Source: Pedobacter jeongneungensis
GTDB lineage: Bacteria > Bacteroidota > Bacteroidia > Sphingobacteriales > Sphingobacteriaceae
Direction: 5' to 3'
NCBI RefSeq assembly: GCF_000633455.1
Contig: NZ_AYMG01000013.1
Span: 1 to 64,000 of the forward strand
DNA: 64,000 bases
Under the pieces are notes generated by a model. It was not told the DNA's origin. It worked only from the letters and a program-made list of their open reading frames with translations, and did not search any database. The position numbers and the translations under genes were made by a program. Position 1 is the stretch's first letter, and each line of letters opens with the position of its first letter. This document shows positions 18,113-27,754 of this stretch, in pieces.

Positions 18113-18919
18113 ATGAAAAAGTTATTTTTAACAGCAAGTGTTGCTGGTATTTTATTATTTAACTCATGTTCTACCGTTCCTCTAACAGGTCGTAGTCGAT
18201 TTGATTTAGTTAGTAACGATCAGGTTTTGCCAATGGCATTTCAAGCTTACAGCACTTTCTTAACAGAAAATAAATCTACTGTTTTACCCGCATCAAATGC
18301 ACAGGCATTAAAGGTAAAAACCATTGGAAGCAGGTTAATTACTGCGGTAAAATCATATATGAACAGCAATAACTACGGTAATTTGATCGCCGATTACCAG
18401 TGGGAAGTTAATGTGGTGCAGAATAGTGAAAAAAATGCCTGGTGTATGCCGGGAGGTAAGATTGTTGTTTACACAGGTATTTTGCCGGTAACACAGGATG
18501 ATGCTGGTTTAGCAACTGTAATGGGCCACGAGATTGCACATGCTATTGCTGGTCACTCGGCAGAGCGTATGTCTCAGGAAATGGTTGCACAGGGTGTTGG
18601 TGCAGCAGCAGGAGTTGCTTTATCTAAAAATCCTAAAACACAATCTATTTTTAATACATTATATGGTGTGGGTACACCAGTGGCGATGTTGAAATTCAGC
18701 CGTAACCAGGAGTTGGAAGCCGATCGTTTGGGTTTGATTTTTATGGCGATGGCTGGATATAATCCACAAAGTGCCACCGCTTTCTGGAATAGAATGTCAG
18801 CTGCTTCTGCCGGAGCACAAAAACCAGCCGAATTTTTAAGCACTCACCCAAGTGATGCTACACGTATTGCGCAGATTCAAAAATATTTACCTGAAGCACA
18901 ACAGTATTATAAGAAATAA
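18113..18919 (+). CDS. M48-family metallopeptidase lipoprotein
   Basis: 268 aa. The lipoprotein signal ends in LFNSC (Cys19). Zinc-binding motif HEIAH (H139, E140, H143) with the third ligand in the downstream NQELEADRLG segment. It belongs to the Oma1/LoiP/BepA-like M48 branch, which in other bacteria processes or clears misfolded outer-membrane proteins in the periplasm. The N-terminal TVPLTGRSRFDLVSNDQVL is the usual lead-in of this branch. It has no TPR region, so it is closer to LoiP than to BepA. Single-gene unit with a hairpin behind it. Confidence 0.92.
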   Translation: MKKLFLTASVAGILLFNSCSTVPLTGRSRFDLVSNDQVLPMAFQAYSTFLTENKSTVLPASNAQALKVKTIGSRLITAVKSYMNSNNYGNLIADYQWEVNVVQNSEKNAWCMPGGKIVVYTGILPVTQDDAGLATVMGHEIAHAIAGHSAERMSQEMVAQGVGAAAGVALSKNPKTQSIFNTLYGVGTPVAMLKFSRNQELEADRLGLIFMAMAGYNPQSATAFWNRMSAASAGAQKPAEFLSTHPSDATRIAQIQKYLPEAQQYYKK

Positions 18920-18938
18920 GGGAGAAGACTGAAGGTGG

Positions 18939-18985
18939 AAAGGTGGAAGGTTTTGCACAACGCAGAAAATTCCACCTTTTTTATT
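18939..18985 (+). terminator. Likely intrinsic terminator after the M48 gene
   Basis: AAAGGTGGAA (18939-18948) and TTCCACCTTT (18970-18979) pair with a 21-nt loop, followed by TTTTATTTTT. Confidence 0.6.
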
Positions 18986-19019
18986 TTTAGGATGTTCATT
19001 TAAGGAACTCGTCCTGGTC

Positions 19020-19095
19020 TTAGCGTCTCGCTAAGACCTTTTTATTTGAATAATAAATTATGAGTAGTGGTTTAAGTCGTAGCGAGACGCTACAA
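19020..19095. repeat. Short palindromic repeats between the M48 gene and pabB
   Basis: CTTAGCGTCTCGCTAAG (about 19019-19035) and GTAGCGAGACGCTAC (about 19078-19092) are perfect palindromes sharing the core AGCGTCTCGCT in opposite orientation. They are probably dispersed intergenic elements that may also act as terminators. Confidence 0.6.
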
Positions 19096-19187
19096 CTAGG
19101 ATAGGCAAGAAGATCCTGAAATAAATTCAGGCTGACGGATCGCTTAGGATAATTGAACTAATGACTAATGAACAAATGGCGAATGAA

Positions 19188-20444
19188 CTATCCGCCTAAA
19201 ACTTTCAAAATGGCACTGGCTTTCAATAAACACTCTTCATATTCTAAAGCCGCATCACTTTGATAAGTAATCGCTCCTCCAACCTGAAAAGATAGATATT
19301 TTGATTCAGCGTTATATAAAATGCTCCGGATAACCACGTTAAAATCGAAATTTCCATCAGGGCTAATGCAACCGAAAGAGCCTGAATAAATACCTCTTTT
19401 GGTCACTTCGTGTTCTTCGATCAATTTCATGGCTTTAACCTTTGGTGCACCTGTCATAGAGCCCATTGGGAAGGCATTTTTTATGGCATCAATGAAATGG
19501 ATCTCAGGATTTAGCTCACAGCTAATCGTAGAAATCATTTGGTGTACCTGAGGGAAGCTGTAAATGCCAAATAGCTCATCAACCTTAACTGAACCTTTAA
19601 TTGCAGATTTAGTGAGGTCGTGGCGCACCAAATCAACAATCATTACATTTTCTGCCTGCTCTTTAATGTCGTTCCTCAGTTGCGATTTTATGGCTTCATC
19701 TTCTATAACATCTAAACTTCTTCTGGCTGTGCCTTTTATCGGTTGAGAAATAAGTTTTGAACCCCGTTTACATAGAAACCTTTCTGGTGTTGCGGATAAG
19801 ATATATTGATTATGTACTTTAAAATAACCCGCAAATGGGGTAGGGGAAACGGTATTGAGCAGTTCGAAAGTTTGGACCGGATCTATCTCCGCATTTTCAG
19901 CAAAAAACTCCTGGCAGAAATTAACTTCATAGATATCGCCCCTTAAAATATGAGCTCTTAGTGCTTCTACTTTGTCTATGTATTGATCTTTTGATAATCT
20001 TTGTGAAATCTGTAAAGATCCCGATTGTTCCTGTTTTTGCAGTTGAAAGAATTCAATTTCTTTTAAAACTGATTCCTTACCGAGTAATACTTCAGCTTGC
20101 CCATCTTTAAAAGCAATTAAATATTTTGGAACAAAAAAGTATAAATCCGGGAAGTTTAAACCGTCAGCATTATTAGATTGAAGATCTTCTATTTCGTTTT
20201 TTAAATCGTAGCTGAAAAAGCCGAAAATCCATTGTTTATGCAAAGCATAAAAGCTTTTTAATTCATCAAAAGCACTTTCTGTATTACATTTTAATTCATG
20301 CGTTACATCTGCAGCAATAATAAAATCGTAGGCCGAATAGGCATCTTTGTATTCATTTGAATCAAAGAAACAGCAAACTTCGAACTGGTTGGCCCAGTGT
20401 AATGCTTTTTGTTTGAAATCGGATATGTTTTGCGGGGTTTTCAA
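19188..20444 (-). CDS. pabB: Aminodeoxychorismate synthase component I
   Basis: 418 aa, starting at TTG 20444; no ATG is available near the N-terminus. It converts chorismate and ammonia to 4-amino-4-deoxychorismate for folate synthesis. Chorismate-binding motifs: QPIKGTARR, EQAENVMIVDLVRHDL, FPMGSMTGAPKVKAM and GIYSGSFGCISPDG. The PIKGT lysine is typical of PabB rather than TrpE. No glutaminase partner is nearby. A TACCTTTG box (minus, 20452-20459) ends 7 nt before the TTG, so the mRNA is predicted to be nearly leaderless, which supports this unusual start. Confidence 0.93.
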   Translation of the reverse strand: MKTPQNISDFKQKALHWANQFEVCCFFDSNEYKDAYSAYDFIIAADVTHELKCNTESAFDELKSFYALHKQWIFGFFSYDLKNEIEDLQSNNADGLNFPDLYFFVPKYLIAFKDGQAEVLLGKESVLKEIEFFQLQKQEQSGSLQISQRLSKDQYIDKVEALRAHILRGDIYEVNFCQEFFAENAEIDPVQTFELLNTVSPTPFAGYFKVHNQYILSATPERFLCKRGSKLISQPIKGTARRSLDVIEDEAIKSQLRNDIKEQAENVMIVDLVRHDLTKSAIKGSVKVDELFGIYSFPQVHQMISTISCELNPEIHFIDAIKNAFPMGSMTGAPKVKAMKLIEEHEVTKRGIYSGSFGCISPDGNFDFNVVIRSILYNAESKYLSFQVGGAITYQSDAALEYEECLLKASAILKVLGG

Positions 20445-20451
20445 GTTGCCG

Positions 20452-20459
20452 CAAAGGTA
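20452..20459 (-). promoter_or_regulatory. -7 box TACCTTTG of pabB
   Basis: Same octamer and same 7-nt distance to the start codon as at cmk. It supports the TTG start. Confidence 0.5.
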
Positions 20460-20540
20460 AAAATAGAGATGATAATTGTAAGAAATTAATTTTTATCTTT
20501 TGGAAGAGTATATAGTCCTCGTTTGTAAAGAGGATTAGTT

Positions 20541-20618
20541 AGAAAAGTGATTTTATCGCTAATTCATCTTCTCACATTGCAAATGTGAATCTCTGGCATC
20601 CTGGTTACAAACGAAGAC
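20541..20618. repeat. Dispersed repeat, copy A
   Basis: About 78 bp (AGAAAAGTGATTTTATCGCT to ACAAACGAAGAC) nearly repeated at 21116-21194. It contains the near-palindrome CACATTGCAAATGTG and the conserved GAATCTCTGGCATCCT. The two copies are direct and flank the antitoxin and toxin remnant. Confidence 0.8.
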
Positions 20619-20641
20619 GATTATAAAATAATAGAGTGGAA

Positions 20642-20805
20642 TCAATGTTTTTTAGGATTCATTTTGGTATGCCTGATCCTTAGTATTCTTATTATCTGAT
20701 TTTCGTTTCGATAAGATACCCGAAAATGATGTTTTTCAAAGGCACGGAAGAAAATTGGCTTTTGGCTGATTTAGTCCATACAATTTCAAGATATTTGGTT
20801 ACCAA
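20642..20805 (-). pseudogene. RelE/ParE-family toxin remnant
   Basis: Translation from TTG 20805, overlapping the antitoxin stop, gives MVTKYLEIVWTKSAKSQF, a typical ParE/RelE N-terminus. A shift to another frame then gives FFRAFEKHHFRVSYRNEN followed by QIIRILRIRHTKMNPKKH and a stop, a typical RelE/ParE C-terminus. About 40-50 central residues of a ~97-aa toxin are missing and the frame is broken at the junction, so it is a decayed toxin with an internal deletion. The linkage to the upstream antitoxin is as in intact systems. Confidence 0.8.
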
Positions 20806-21026
20806 CTTTTAATCTCATTTAATAATTCGTCATGAGAGATATATTTACCACTTTTAAACTCATTTTCACCAGCTAAAAGTTCATTATTATACTCTTCTAT
20901 AGTAACATTTGAATTTTCCTTTTTTCCATTTATAAATGCTTTGAGCATTCTCACAACAGAAGTCTTTTCGGCATCGTCTAGCTGGGTAAAGTAATTAAGC
21001 ATTTCACTTTCTAAGATAGTTGCCAT
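20799..21026 (-). CDS. Orphan antitoxin of a RelE/ParE-type pair
   Basis: 75 aa from ATG 21026; the frame runs further upstream but the residues before this ATG look non-coding. The sequence (MATILESEMLNYFTQLDDAE... LLNEIKSW) is acidic and helical, with a C-terminal tail of the kind that wraps the toxin, as in small Bacteroidota antitoxins. The stop overlaps the start of the toxin remnant. With the toxin broken, it is probably a relic, though it could still neutralise related toxins elsewhere or repress its promoter. Confidence 0.7.
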   Translation of the reverse strand: MATILESEMLNYFTQLDDAEKTSVVRMLKAFINGKKENSNVTIEEYNNELLAGENEFKSGKYISHDELLNEIKSW

Positions 21027-21115
21027 AATAAATTGTTTATACTCAAAAATAACTAAATTGAAGATGGGAAACAAGTGTTTGTATTATTGTTTTCTTTAGT
21101 AAAGTAGACTATTGA

Positions 21116-21194
21116 GAAAAGTAATTTTTGTCGCTTAATTCATCTTCTCAAATTGCAAATGTGAATCTCTGGCATCCTCGTTACAAACCAAGAC
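21116..21194. repeat. Dispersed repeat, copy B
   Basis: Second copy of the ~78-bp element at 20541-20618, in the same orientation, with several substitutions and small indels (TCGCTTAATTCATCTTCTCA, GAATCTCTGGCATCCT, GTTACAAAC). Confidence 0.8.
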
Positions 21195-21245
21195 CATGAG
21201 GTGACGTAGCGCAAGATTAAAGACTTCTAAATCCTGTTACATTAA

Positions 21246-21460
21246 GATTCCCGCCTGCGCGGGAATGACGATCGCCTTATTAATTCGTTAATGATAGCGC
21301 GCCGAAAAATCTGTAATAGGTCATTCCACTTCGCTTTGCTACGGTCGAGATGACGATTTTTTTTATGATAAGTAACTAAGAAACAAAAAAGCAACCCGTT
21401 ATGGATTGCTTTTTTATTATAGATCTCTCCATTTCGCTGCGCTGCAGTCAGGATGACGAT
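21246..21460. repeat. Cluster of short intergenic repeats before purA
   Basis: It contains the GATTCCCGCCTGCGCGGGAA hairpin element (about 21246-21265), also at 54122 and 62391, and two GTCATTCC/TCTCC...ATGACGAT elements (about 21321-21358 and 21423-21459). All belong to dispersed families. No gene is supported between the antitoxin and purA. Confidence 0.6.
21385..21415 (-). terminator. Intrinsic terminator after purA
   Basis: AAAAAAGCAA (21385-21394) and TTGCTTTTTT (21406-21415) pair around an 11-nt loop with A and T runs on both sides, suited to end purA on the minus strand. Confidence 0.75.
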
Positions 21461-21468
21461 ACTAATTT

Positions 21469-22752
<1,284 letters not shown>

Positions 22753-22787
22753 TTAATAAATTAAGCTGGTTTTATTTGAATTTTGAT

Positions 22788-23285
22788 TTAATTTGCTTCA
22801 ATTTTTGCAGCTGTTGCTGCACTCTCGTTTACTTTTCTAGCCATACTGCAATCGGAGCAGAAGCCATACAGGTTTAACGAATGGTGTTTCACATCAAATT
22901 TTAAAAGATCACCAACCATGGTTTGGATCTGGTGGATTCGGGGATCGCAGAACTCTACTACTTTACCACATTCAATACAGATCACGTGATCGTGCTGGCG
23001 GTAACCGTAAGATTTTTCGAATTGTGCCATGTTTTTACCAAACTGGTGCTTGGTAACTAAATCGCATGAAACCAGTAATTCCAAAGTGTTATAAACCGTA
23101 GCACGACTTACGCGGTACTTTTGGTTTTTCATGTGGATATAAAGGGTTTCTACATCAAAGTGGTCGTTTCTTGAATATATTTCTTCCAATATAGCGAAAC
23201 GCTCTGGTGTTTTACGTAGATTTTTGTTTTCTAAATAAGCTTCAAAAATCTTGCGAACGAGCTCATTTGTTTTTTGTTCAGACAT
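22788..23285 (-). CDS. Fur-family metalloregulator
   Basis: 165 aa. An N-terminal winged helix (TPERFAILEEIYSRNDHFDVETLYIHM, then SRATVYNTLELL recognition region) precedes a dimerisation domain with the metal-site sequence HDHVICIECGKVVEF and the structural-zinc pair CIEC ... GFCSDC. This is the layout of Fur/PerR/Zur repressors. Subtype cannot be fixed: the upstream gene purA gives no clue. A TACCTTTG box on the minus strand (23303-23310) precedes it by 17 nt. It could be the iron regulator, but no Fur-box alignment was done. Confidence 0.92.
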   Translation of the reverse strand: MSEQKTNELVRKIFEAYLENKNLRKTPERFAILEEIYSRNDHFDVETLYIHMKNQKYRVSRATVYNTLELLVSCDLVTKHQFGKNMAQFEKSYGYRQHDHVICIECGKVVEFCDPRIHQIQTMVGDLLKFDVKHHSLNLYGFCSDCSMARKVNESAATAAKIEAN

Positions 23286-23358
23286 AGTATTTAAACTCCA
23301 TTCAAAGGTAGGTAAATTGTTTGATTGTTCGAGCGTTAGATTGTTGAAATGTTGTCAA

Positions 23359-23462
23359 AGTCGGAAAGTCAGCAATCGGAGGTCCGAAGTTCAATTTGCA
23401 AATAGCTTGTGACTTAGACTCGAAATCTTGACTTCCGGCTCCGGAGTACCGACTTTCGGACT
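23359..23462. repeat. Long imperfect inverted repeat between RSH and Fur genes
   Basis: The ~36-nt left arm (23359-23394, beginning AGTCGGAAAGTC) is largely complementary to the right arm (23428-23462, ending GACTTTCGGACT). It follows the RSH stop by a few bases and may act as terminator or processing site for that transcript, or be a miniature mobile or palindromic element. Confidence 0.6.
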
Positions 23463-23465
23463 CTC

Positions 23466-25673
23466 TTATGCATCAAACCTCGTTACCCCGGTAACTCCCC
23501 TAACTTTTAATAAATTTTTAATCAGGTTTTCCAGGTGTTCGGTGTCGTTTACAAAAATCATAATCGAACCATCAAATATGCCTTCATTGGTATCAACAGT
23601 GATGGAACGCATATTCACCTTAAAATCTGTTGAAATTACCCTCGTGATGTTATTGATTAAACCAACATCATCTATACCTACAATGCGCAGGCCGGTTAAA
23701 AAGGTTAATTCCTGCTGTTTGTTCCATTTTGCTTTAACAATCCGGTATCCATAGTTTGACATTAATTGGGCAGCATTTGGACAATTCGTTCTATGGATTT
23801 TAATGCCCTCACTTACCGTAACAAAACCAAAAACATCATCGCCAGGAATTGGATTACAACAAGCCGCTAGATTATAATCTATTTTTTGTAAATCTTCTCC
23901 AATCAATAAAATGTCGTTTTCAGAGCCCTTCATTTTAGATTTAACCATGTCAACCGTCAGGTTTTCAGGGCGTTCTGGTCCACGGTTTTCTACTTCTTTT
24001 TCGCTCGTTAGATACTCTCTAATATCTTTCAGCTCGATTTTCCCGAGGGCTACATTAACAAAAAGCTCTTGTGTTGATGGGAGTTTAAAGAAATAACTAA
24101 GTTTTTGAATATTATCGGTATTGTAAGTGATTTTTAACGATTTTAGTTTCCTTTCTAAAATTTCCTTGCCATTTTCGGCAATTTTTCGTTTTTCTTCTTT
24201 TAAAGATGATTTAATTTTTGATTTCGCCTTTGCGGTAACCACTACATTCAGCCAATCTTCTTTTGGGGTCTGTTTGCTCGAGGTAATAATCTCTACCTGA
24301 TCGCCATTCTGCAATTTATAAGAAATAGGAACCAGTTTGTGGTTTACTTTGGCCCCTATACAGGTTGCACCAACATCAGTATGAATCTCGAAAGCAAAAT
24401 CCAAAGCCGTGGCACCTAAAGGCAACTGGATTAAAGCTCCTTTTGGTGTGAAGATGAAAATCTCATCAGAGAAAAGGTTCATTTTAAAATCGTCAAGGAA
24501 ATCCAAAGCATTGGCTTCAGGATTACTCAACATTTCACGTACTTTCTGGATCCATTGATCCAGACCATTATCATTGCTCGATTCTTTATATTTCCAGTGT
24601 GCCGCGAAACCTTTCTCTGCAATTTCGTTCATGCGCTGGGTACGGATTTGCACCTCAACCCATTGACCGCGTGGACCCATTACCGTAGTGTGCAAACTTT
24701 CGTAACCATTTCCTTTTGGAGAAGAAACCCAGTCGCGTAAACGGTCTGGATTGGGGCGGTATAAATCGGTTACAATGGAATAGGCTTTCCAGCAATCAGC
24801 TTTTTCATTTTCGGGAGCCGAATCCAAAATAATCCTGATGGCAAAAAGATCATAAACCTCTTCGAAAGGAATATTTTTCTTTTTCATTTTATTCCAGATC
24901 GAATGGATCGATTTTGGTCTGCCGTAAACATCGGCTACCAAACCTTGCTCGTGGACAATTTCATCAATCGGTTCGACGAATTTTTTTATGAAAAGCGCCC
25001 GTTCTGCTTTTTTTTCATTTAATTTTTTAGCGATAAACTTATAGGTGTCCGGATCAAGATATTTCATGGAAAGATCTTCCAGCTCCGATTTTATCGCATA
25101 TAATCCCAAACGATGGGCTAATGGTGCATATAAATAAATGGTTTCTGACGCAATTTTAAGCTGTTTGTGGCGCGGCATAAAATCCATCGTACGCATATTG
25201 TGCAAACGATCGGCGAGTTTGATCAGGATTACCCTTACATCATCAGCGAGGGTAAGTAGCATTTTACGGAAGTTTTCTGCCTGTAGAGAGCTATTGGTAT
25301 CAAAAACACCCGAAATTTTGGTTAAGCCATCTATAATTTTAGCGGTTTTTTTGCCAAATTCGCGTTCAATATCTTCTAAAGTGATGTCGGTATCTTCCAC
25401 CACATCATGCAGCAGGGCGCATACAATGGAGGTTGTTCCCAGGCCGATTTCTTCAGCAGCAATCTGCGCTACAGCAATAGGATGATAAATATAGGGTTCG
25501 CCAGATTTACGGCGCATATCTTTATGGCTTTCGAGTGCCATATCGAAAGCTTTCCTGATTTCTTTTTTATCTCCCTTTTGCAAGGTAGATTTACTTGCCC
25601 GTAATAATGCCCTATATCTTTTTAGAATTTCCTGCTTTTCCGCCTCTAAATCAATCACTAACTCTGTTTTCAT
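23466..25673 (-). CDS. RelA/SpoT-homologue (p)ppGpp synthetase/hydrolase
   Basis: 735 aa. Order: HD hydrolase domain (about 45-195; HPIAVAQIAAEEIG and LLHDVVEDT motif intact), synthetase domain (about 240-360; RPKSIHSIWNKMKKKNI and NGYESLHTTVMGPRG), TGS domain (about 395-455), helical region, and a C-terminal ACT domain (about 655-735). With both catalytic blocks intact it is the bifunctional long RSH enzyme that makes and degrades the stringent-response alarmone in response to ribosome-sensed amino-acid starvation. It is transcribed leftwards, towards fur and purA. Confidence 0.96.
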   Translation of the reverse strand: MKTELVIDLEAEKQEILKRYRALLRASKSTLQKGDKKEIRKAFDMALESHKDMRRKSGEPYIYHPIAVAQIAAEEIGLGTTSIVCALLHDVVEDTDITLEDIEREFGKKTAKIIDGLTKISGVFDTNSSLQAENFRKMLLTLADDVRVILIKLADRLHNMRTMDFMPRHKQLKIASETIYLYAPLAHRLGLYAIKSELEDLSMKYLDPDTYKFIAKKLNEKKAERALFIKKFVEPIDEIVHEQGLVADVYGRPKSIHSIWNKMKKKNIPFEEVYDLFAIRIILDSAPENEKADCWKAYSIVTDLYRPNPDRLRDWVSSPKGNGYESLHTTVMGPRGQWVEVQIRTQRMNEIAEKGFAAHWKYKESSNDNGLDQWIQKVREMLSNPEANALDFLDDFKMNLFSDEIFIFTPKGALIQLPLGATALDFAFEIHTDVGATCIGAKVNHKLVPISYKLQNGDQVEIITSSKQTPKEDWLNVVVTAKAKSKIKSSLKEEKRKIAENGKEILERKLKSLKITYNTDNIQKLSYFFKLPSTQELFVNVALGKIELKDIREYLTSEKEVENRGPERPENLTVDMVKSKMKGSENDILLIGEDLQKIDYNLAACCNPIPGDDVFGFVTVSEGIKIHRTNCPNAAQLMSNYGYRIVKAKWNKQQELTFLTGLRIVGIDDVGLINNITRVISTDFKVNMRSITVDTNEGIFDGSIMIFVNDTEHLENLIKNLLKVRGVTGVTRFDA

Positions 25674-25759
25674 TTGTATTTTTTGCGTAAAAATTGCGTC
25701 TTATTTCTGAATAAAACTTATATTAGTTTTGTGAAACAACTAATATATGAAATAACACC

Positions 25760-25767
25760 TAACTTTG
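25760..25767 (+). promoter_or_regulatory. -7 box TAACTTTG of the DUF4294-GPx-bshB1 unit
   Basis: TAACTTTG matches TAnnTTTG, 15 nt before the ATG at 25783. Confidence 0.45.
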
Positions 25768-25782
25768 TAAAAGTATAAATTT

Positions 25783-26397
25783 ATGAAATTTAAAGGGCTC
25801 TTTTTTCTTTGTATTGTAATGATTTGTAGCTTTTCGCTACAGGCTCAGGATACTGGTGCTCCTGTATTCCCAAAATTGGGTAAAAGCGATACCATAAGAG
25901 TGGCCTCAACAAACGATAATGGCGTAATGATTCCATGGATGCAGCTTAATGAAGTAAGCATTTATGCAGCCAGGATCTGGAAATCGCCGGCAGAACAAGC
26001 GGCATATAACCGTTTACGGTATAATGTATTAAAAGTAATGCCATATGCGATGTTTGCAAAACGCAGATATGAGCAATTGGAGCAGGATTTAGCTAAAACA
26101 CAAGAGAAAAAAGAACAGAAGCAACTGGTTAAACAATGTGATAAAGAAATTAAAGACATGTTTAACCGCGAAATAAAGGATTTAACGATTACTCAAGGTC
26201 AGATTTTAACGAAACTGATCGACCGCGAAGTGGGCAGAACAACTTATGAAATTGTAAAGCAGACCAAAGGTGGTTTTGCTGCATTTTCTTATCAGATTGT
26301 TGCCCGTGTGGTTGGACATAATTTAAAAAGCACTTACGATCCTAACGAGGATAGGGATATTGAATCGATTATCCAAACCTCTGGATTTTATCAATAA
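25783..26397 (+). CDS. DUF4294 family exported protein
   Basis: 204 aa with a signal peptide (1-21, SFSLQAQ). The mature protein starts with a short beta region (IPWMQLNEVSIYAARIW) and continues in long charged helices (RRYEQLEQDLAKTQEKKEQKQ), as in DUF4294 of Bacteroidota. Function unknown. It is first in a run with GPx (6 bp later) and bshB1, so it may be part of a redox-stress unit, which is inference from position. Confidence 0.85.
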   Translation: MKFKGLFFLCIVMICSFSLQAQDTGAPVFPKLGKSDTIRVASTNDNGVMIPWMQLNEVSIYAARIWKSPAEQAAYNRLRYNVLKVMPYAMFAKRRYEQLEQDLAKTQEKKEQKQLVKQCDKEIKDMFNREIKDLTITQGQILTKLIDREVGRTTYEIVKQTKGGFAAFSYQIVARVVGHNLKSTYDPNEDRDIESIIQTSGFYQ

Positions 26398-26403
26398 CAT
26401 ATA

Positions 26404-26916
26404 ATGCAGGAACGCATTCCGAATATTTATTCATTCAAGGTTAAGAAAATTAATGGCGAAGAGCAGCCGTTATCAGCCTACCGCAACAAAGTTGTTTTAA
26501 TTGTAAATACAGCCTCCGAATGTGGTTTTACCCCTCAGTTAAAAGAACTGCAGCAGCTTAAAGACGAAATTAACAGTCCAGATTTTGAAATTTTAGGTTT
26601 TCCAACCAACGATTTTGGAAAACAGGAACCTTTAAATGGCTCCGATATTGCTTCTTTTTGTGAAATTAACCATGGCGTAAAATTCCCTGTTTTTGATAAG
26701 ATTATGGTGCGTGGCGCACATGCCCATCCACTTTATCAGTTTTTGAGCGATAAGAAACAAAATTCAAAATTAAGTTCGAAACCCCGTTGGAACTTTCATA
26801 AATATATTGTGAACAAAAATGGCGAACTGGTCGATTATTTTTTACCATTCACCAAACCATTAAGTTCGAAAATTAAAAAGAAAATTCAGCAGTTGCTGAA
26901 TCAAAATGCCCAATAA
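26404..26916 (+). CDS. Glutathione peroxidase-family thiol peroxidase
   Basis: 170 aa. Thioredoxin-fold GPx with peroxidatic Cys40 in NTASECGFTPQ and the WNF motif (W129, N130). The usual catalytic Gln in the FPxNQFG motif is Asp70 here (GFPTNDFGKQEP), and the resolving Cys before it is Thr. C86 is a possible alternative. Hence it is probably thioredoxin- or bacillithiol-linked rather than glutathione-dependent. It shares a transcript with bshB1, the bacillithiol synthesis gene, which starts 7 bp after its stop. Confidence 0.93.
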   Translation: MQERIPNIYSFKVKKINGEEQPLSAYRNKVVLIVNTASECGFTPQLKELQQLKDEINSPDFEILGFPTNDFGKQEPLNGSDIASFCEINHGVKFPVFDKIMVRGAHAHPLYQFLSDKKQNSKLSSKPRWNFHKYIVNKNGELVDYFLPFTKPLSSKIKKKIQQLLNQNAQ

Positions 26917-26923
26917 TTACATC

Positions 26924-27640
26924 ATGAAGTTAGATATTTTAGTTATAGCCGTGCACCCTGATGATGCAGAGCTTTGCTGTTCAGGTACTATTTTAAAACA
27001 TATTGCCCTCGGTAAAAAAGTTGGAATTGTAGATTTAACCCGTGGTGAACTGGGTACACGCGGTACTGCCGAAACCAGAGATGGAGAAGCGGCAGATTCT
27101 GCAAAAATTTTGGGCTTACATGCCCGCGAAAATCTGGGTATGCGCGATGGTTTTTTTCAGAATGATGAGTTTCACCGTTTGGAGGTAATTAAAGTGATCA
27201 GGAAATACCAGCCTGAAATTATTTTAAGCAACGCATTGGAAGACCGTCACCCTGATCATGGCAGGGCTGGTGACCTGGTTTACGATTCGGTATTTTTATC
27301 GGGTTTGCCAAAAATCGAAACATCGGTAGATGGTGTTAAACAGGAAGCGCACCGTCCGAGATTATTATTGCAATATATTCAGGACCGGTACTTGAAGCCC
27401 GATATTATTGTAGATATCACTGAGCATATCGATAAGAAAATAGAATCCATTAAAGCTTTTAAAACACAGTTCTACAATCCTGATGTGGAAGGATTACAAA
27501 CTTATATTTCATCTCCCGAATTTTTTGAAAGCATGATCGGTCGAGCCAGAGAATTTGGAAAAAGCATTGGCGCCACATTTGGCGAAGGCTTTACTTCGAG
27601 GAAATTGTTGGGTGTTGATAATTTATTTGATTTGAGGTAG
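26924..27640 (+). CDS. bshB1: Bacillithiol biosynthesis deacetylase BshB1
   Basis: 238 aa from ATG 26924; an in-frame start at 26906 overlaps the GPx gene and is unlikely. It removes the acetyl group from GlcNAc-malate to give GlcN-malate in bacillithiol synthesis. PIG-L/LmbE fold with zinc motif AVHPDDAELCCSGT and the second histidine block EDRHPDHGRA. The TRGELGTRGT segment is typical of BshB1. Located just after a GPx, consistent with low-molecular-weight thiol redox work. An intrinsic terminator follows. Confidence 0.95.
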   Translation: MKLDILVIAVHPDDAELCCSGTILKHIALGKKVGIVDLTRGELGTRGTAETRDGEAADSAKILGLHARENLGMRDGFFQNDEFHRLEVIKVIRKYQPEIILSNALEDRHPDHGRAGDLVYDSVFLSGLPKIETSVDGVKQEAHRPRLLLQYIQDRYLKPDIIVDITEHIDKKIESIKAFKTQFYNPDVEGLQTYISSPEFFESMIGRAREFGKSIGATFGEGFTSRKLLGVDNLFDLR

Positions 27641-27703
27641 CCGTTTATATAGCCGACATTTCTCTCGTTTTAATCAATAAATTTTTTCGTAACTGTAGAA
27701 AAT

Positions 27704-27737
27704 AAAAAAAGGCAATCCTATATGGTTTGCCTTTTTT
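27704..27737. terminator. Bidirectional intrinsic terminator
   Basis: AAAAAAAGGCAA (27704-27715) and TTGCCTTTTTT (27727-27737) pair around an 11-nt loop between the convergent bshB1 and LEA-like genes. Confidence 0.8.
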
Positions 27738-27754
27738 GCTTAAAAAGCGAATGA

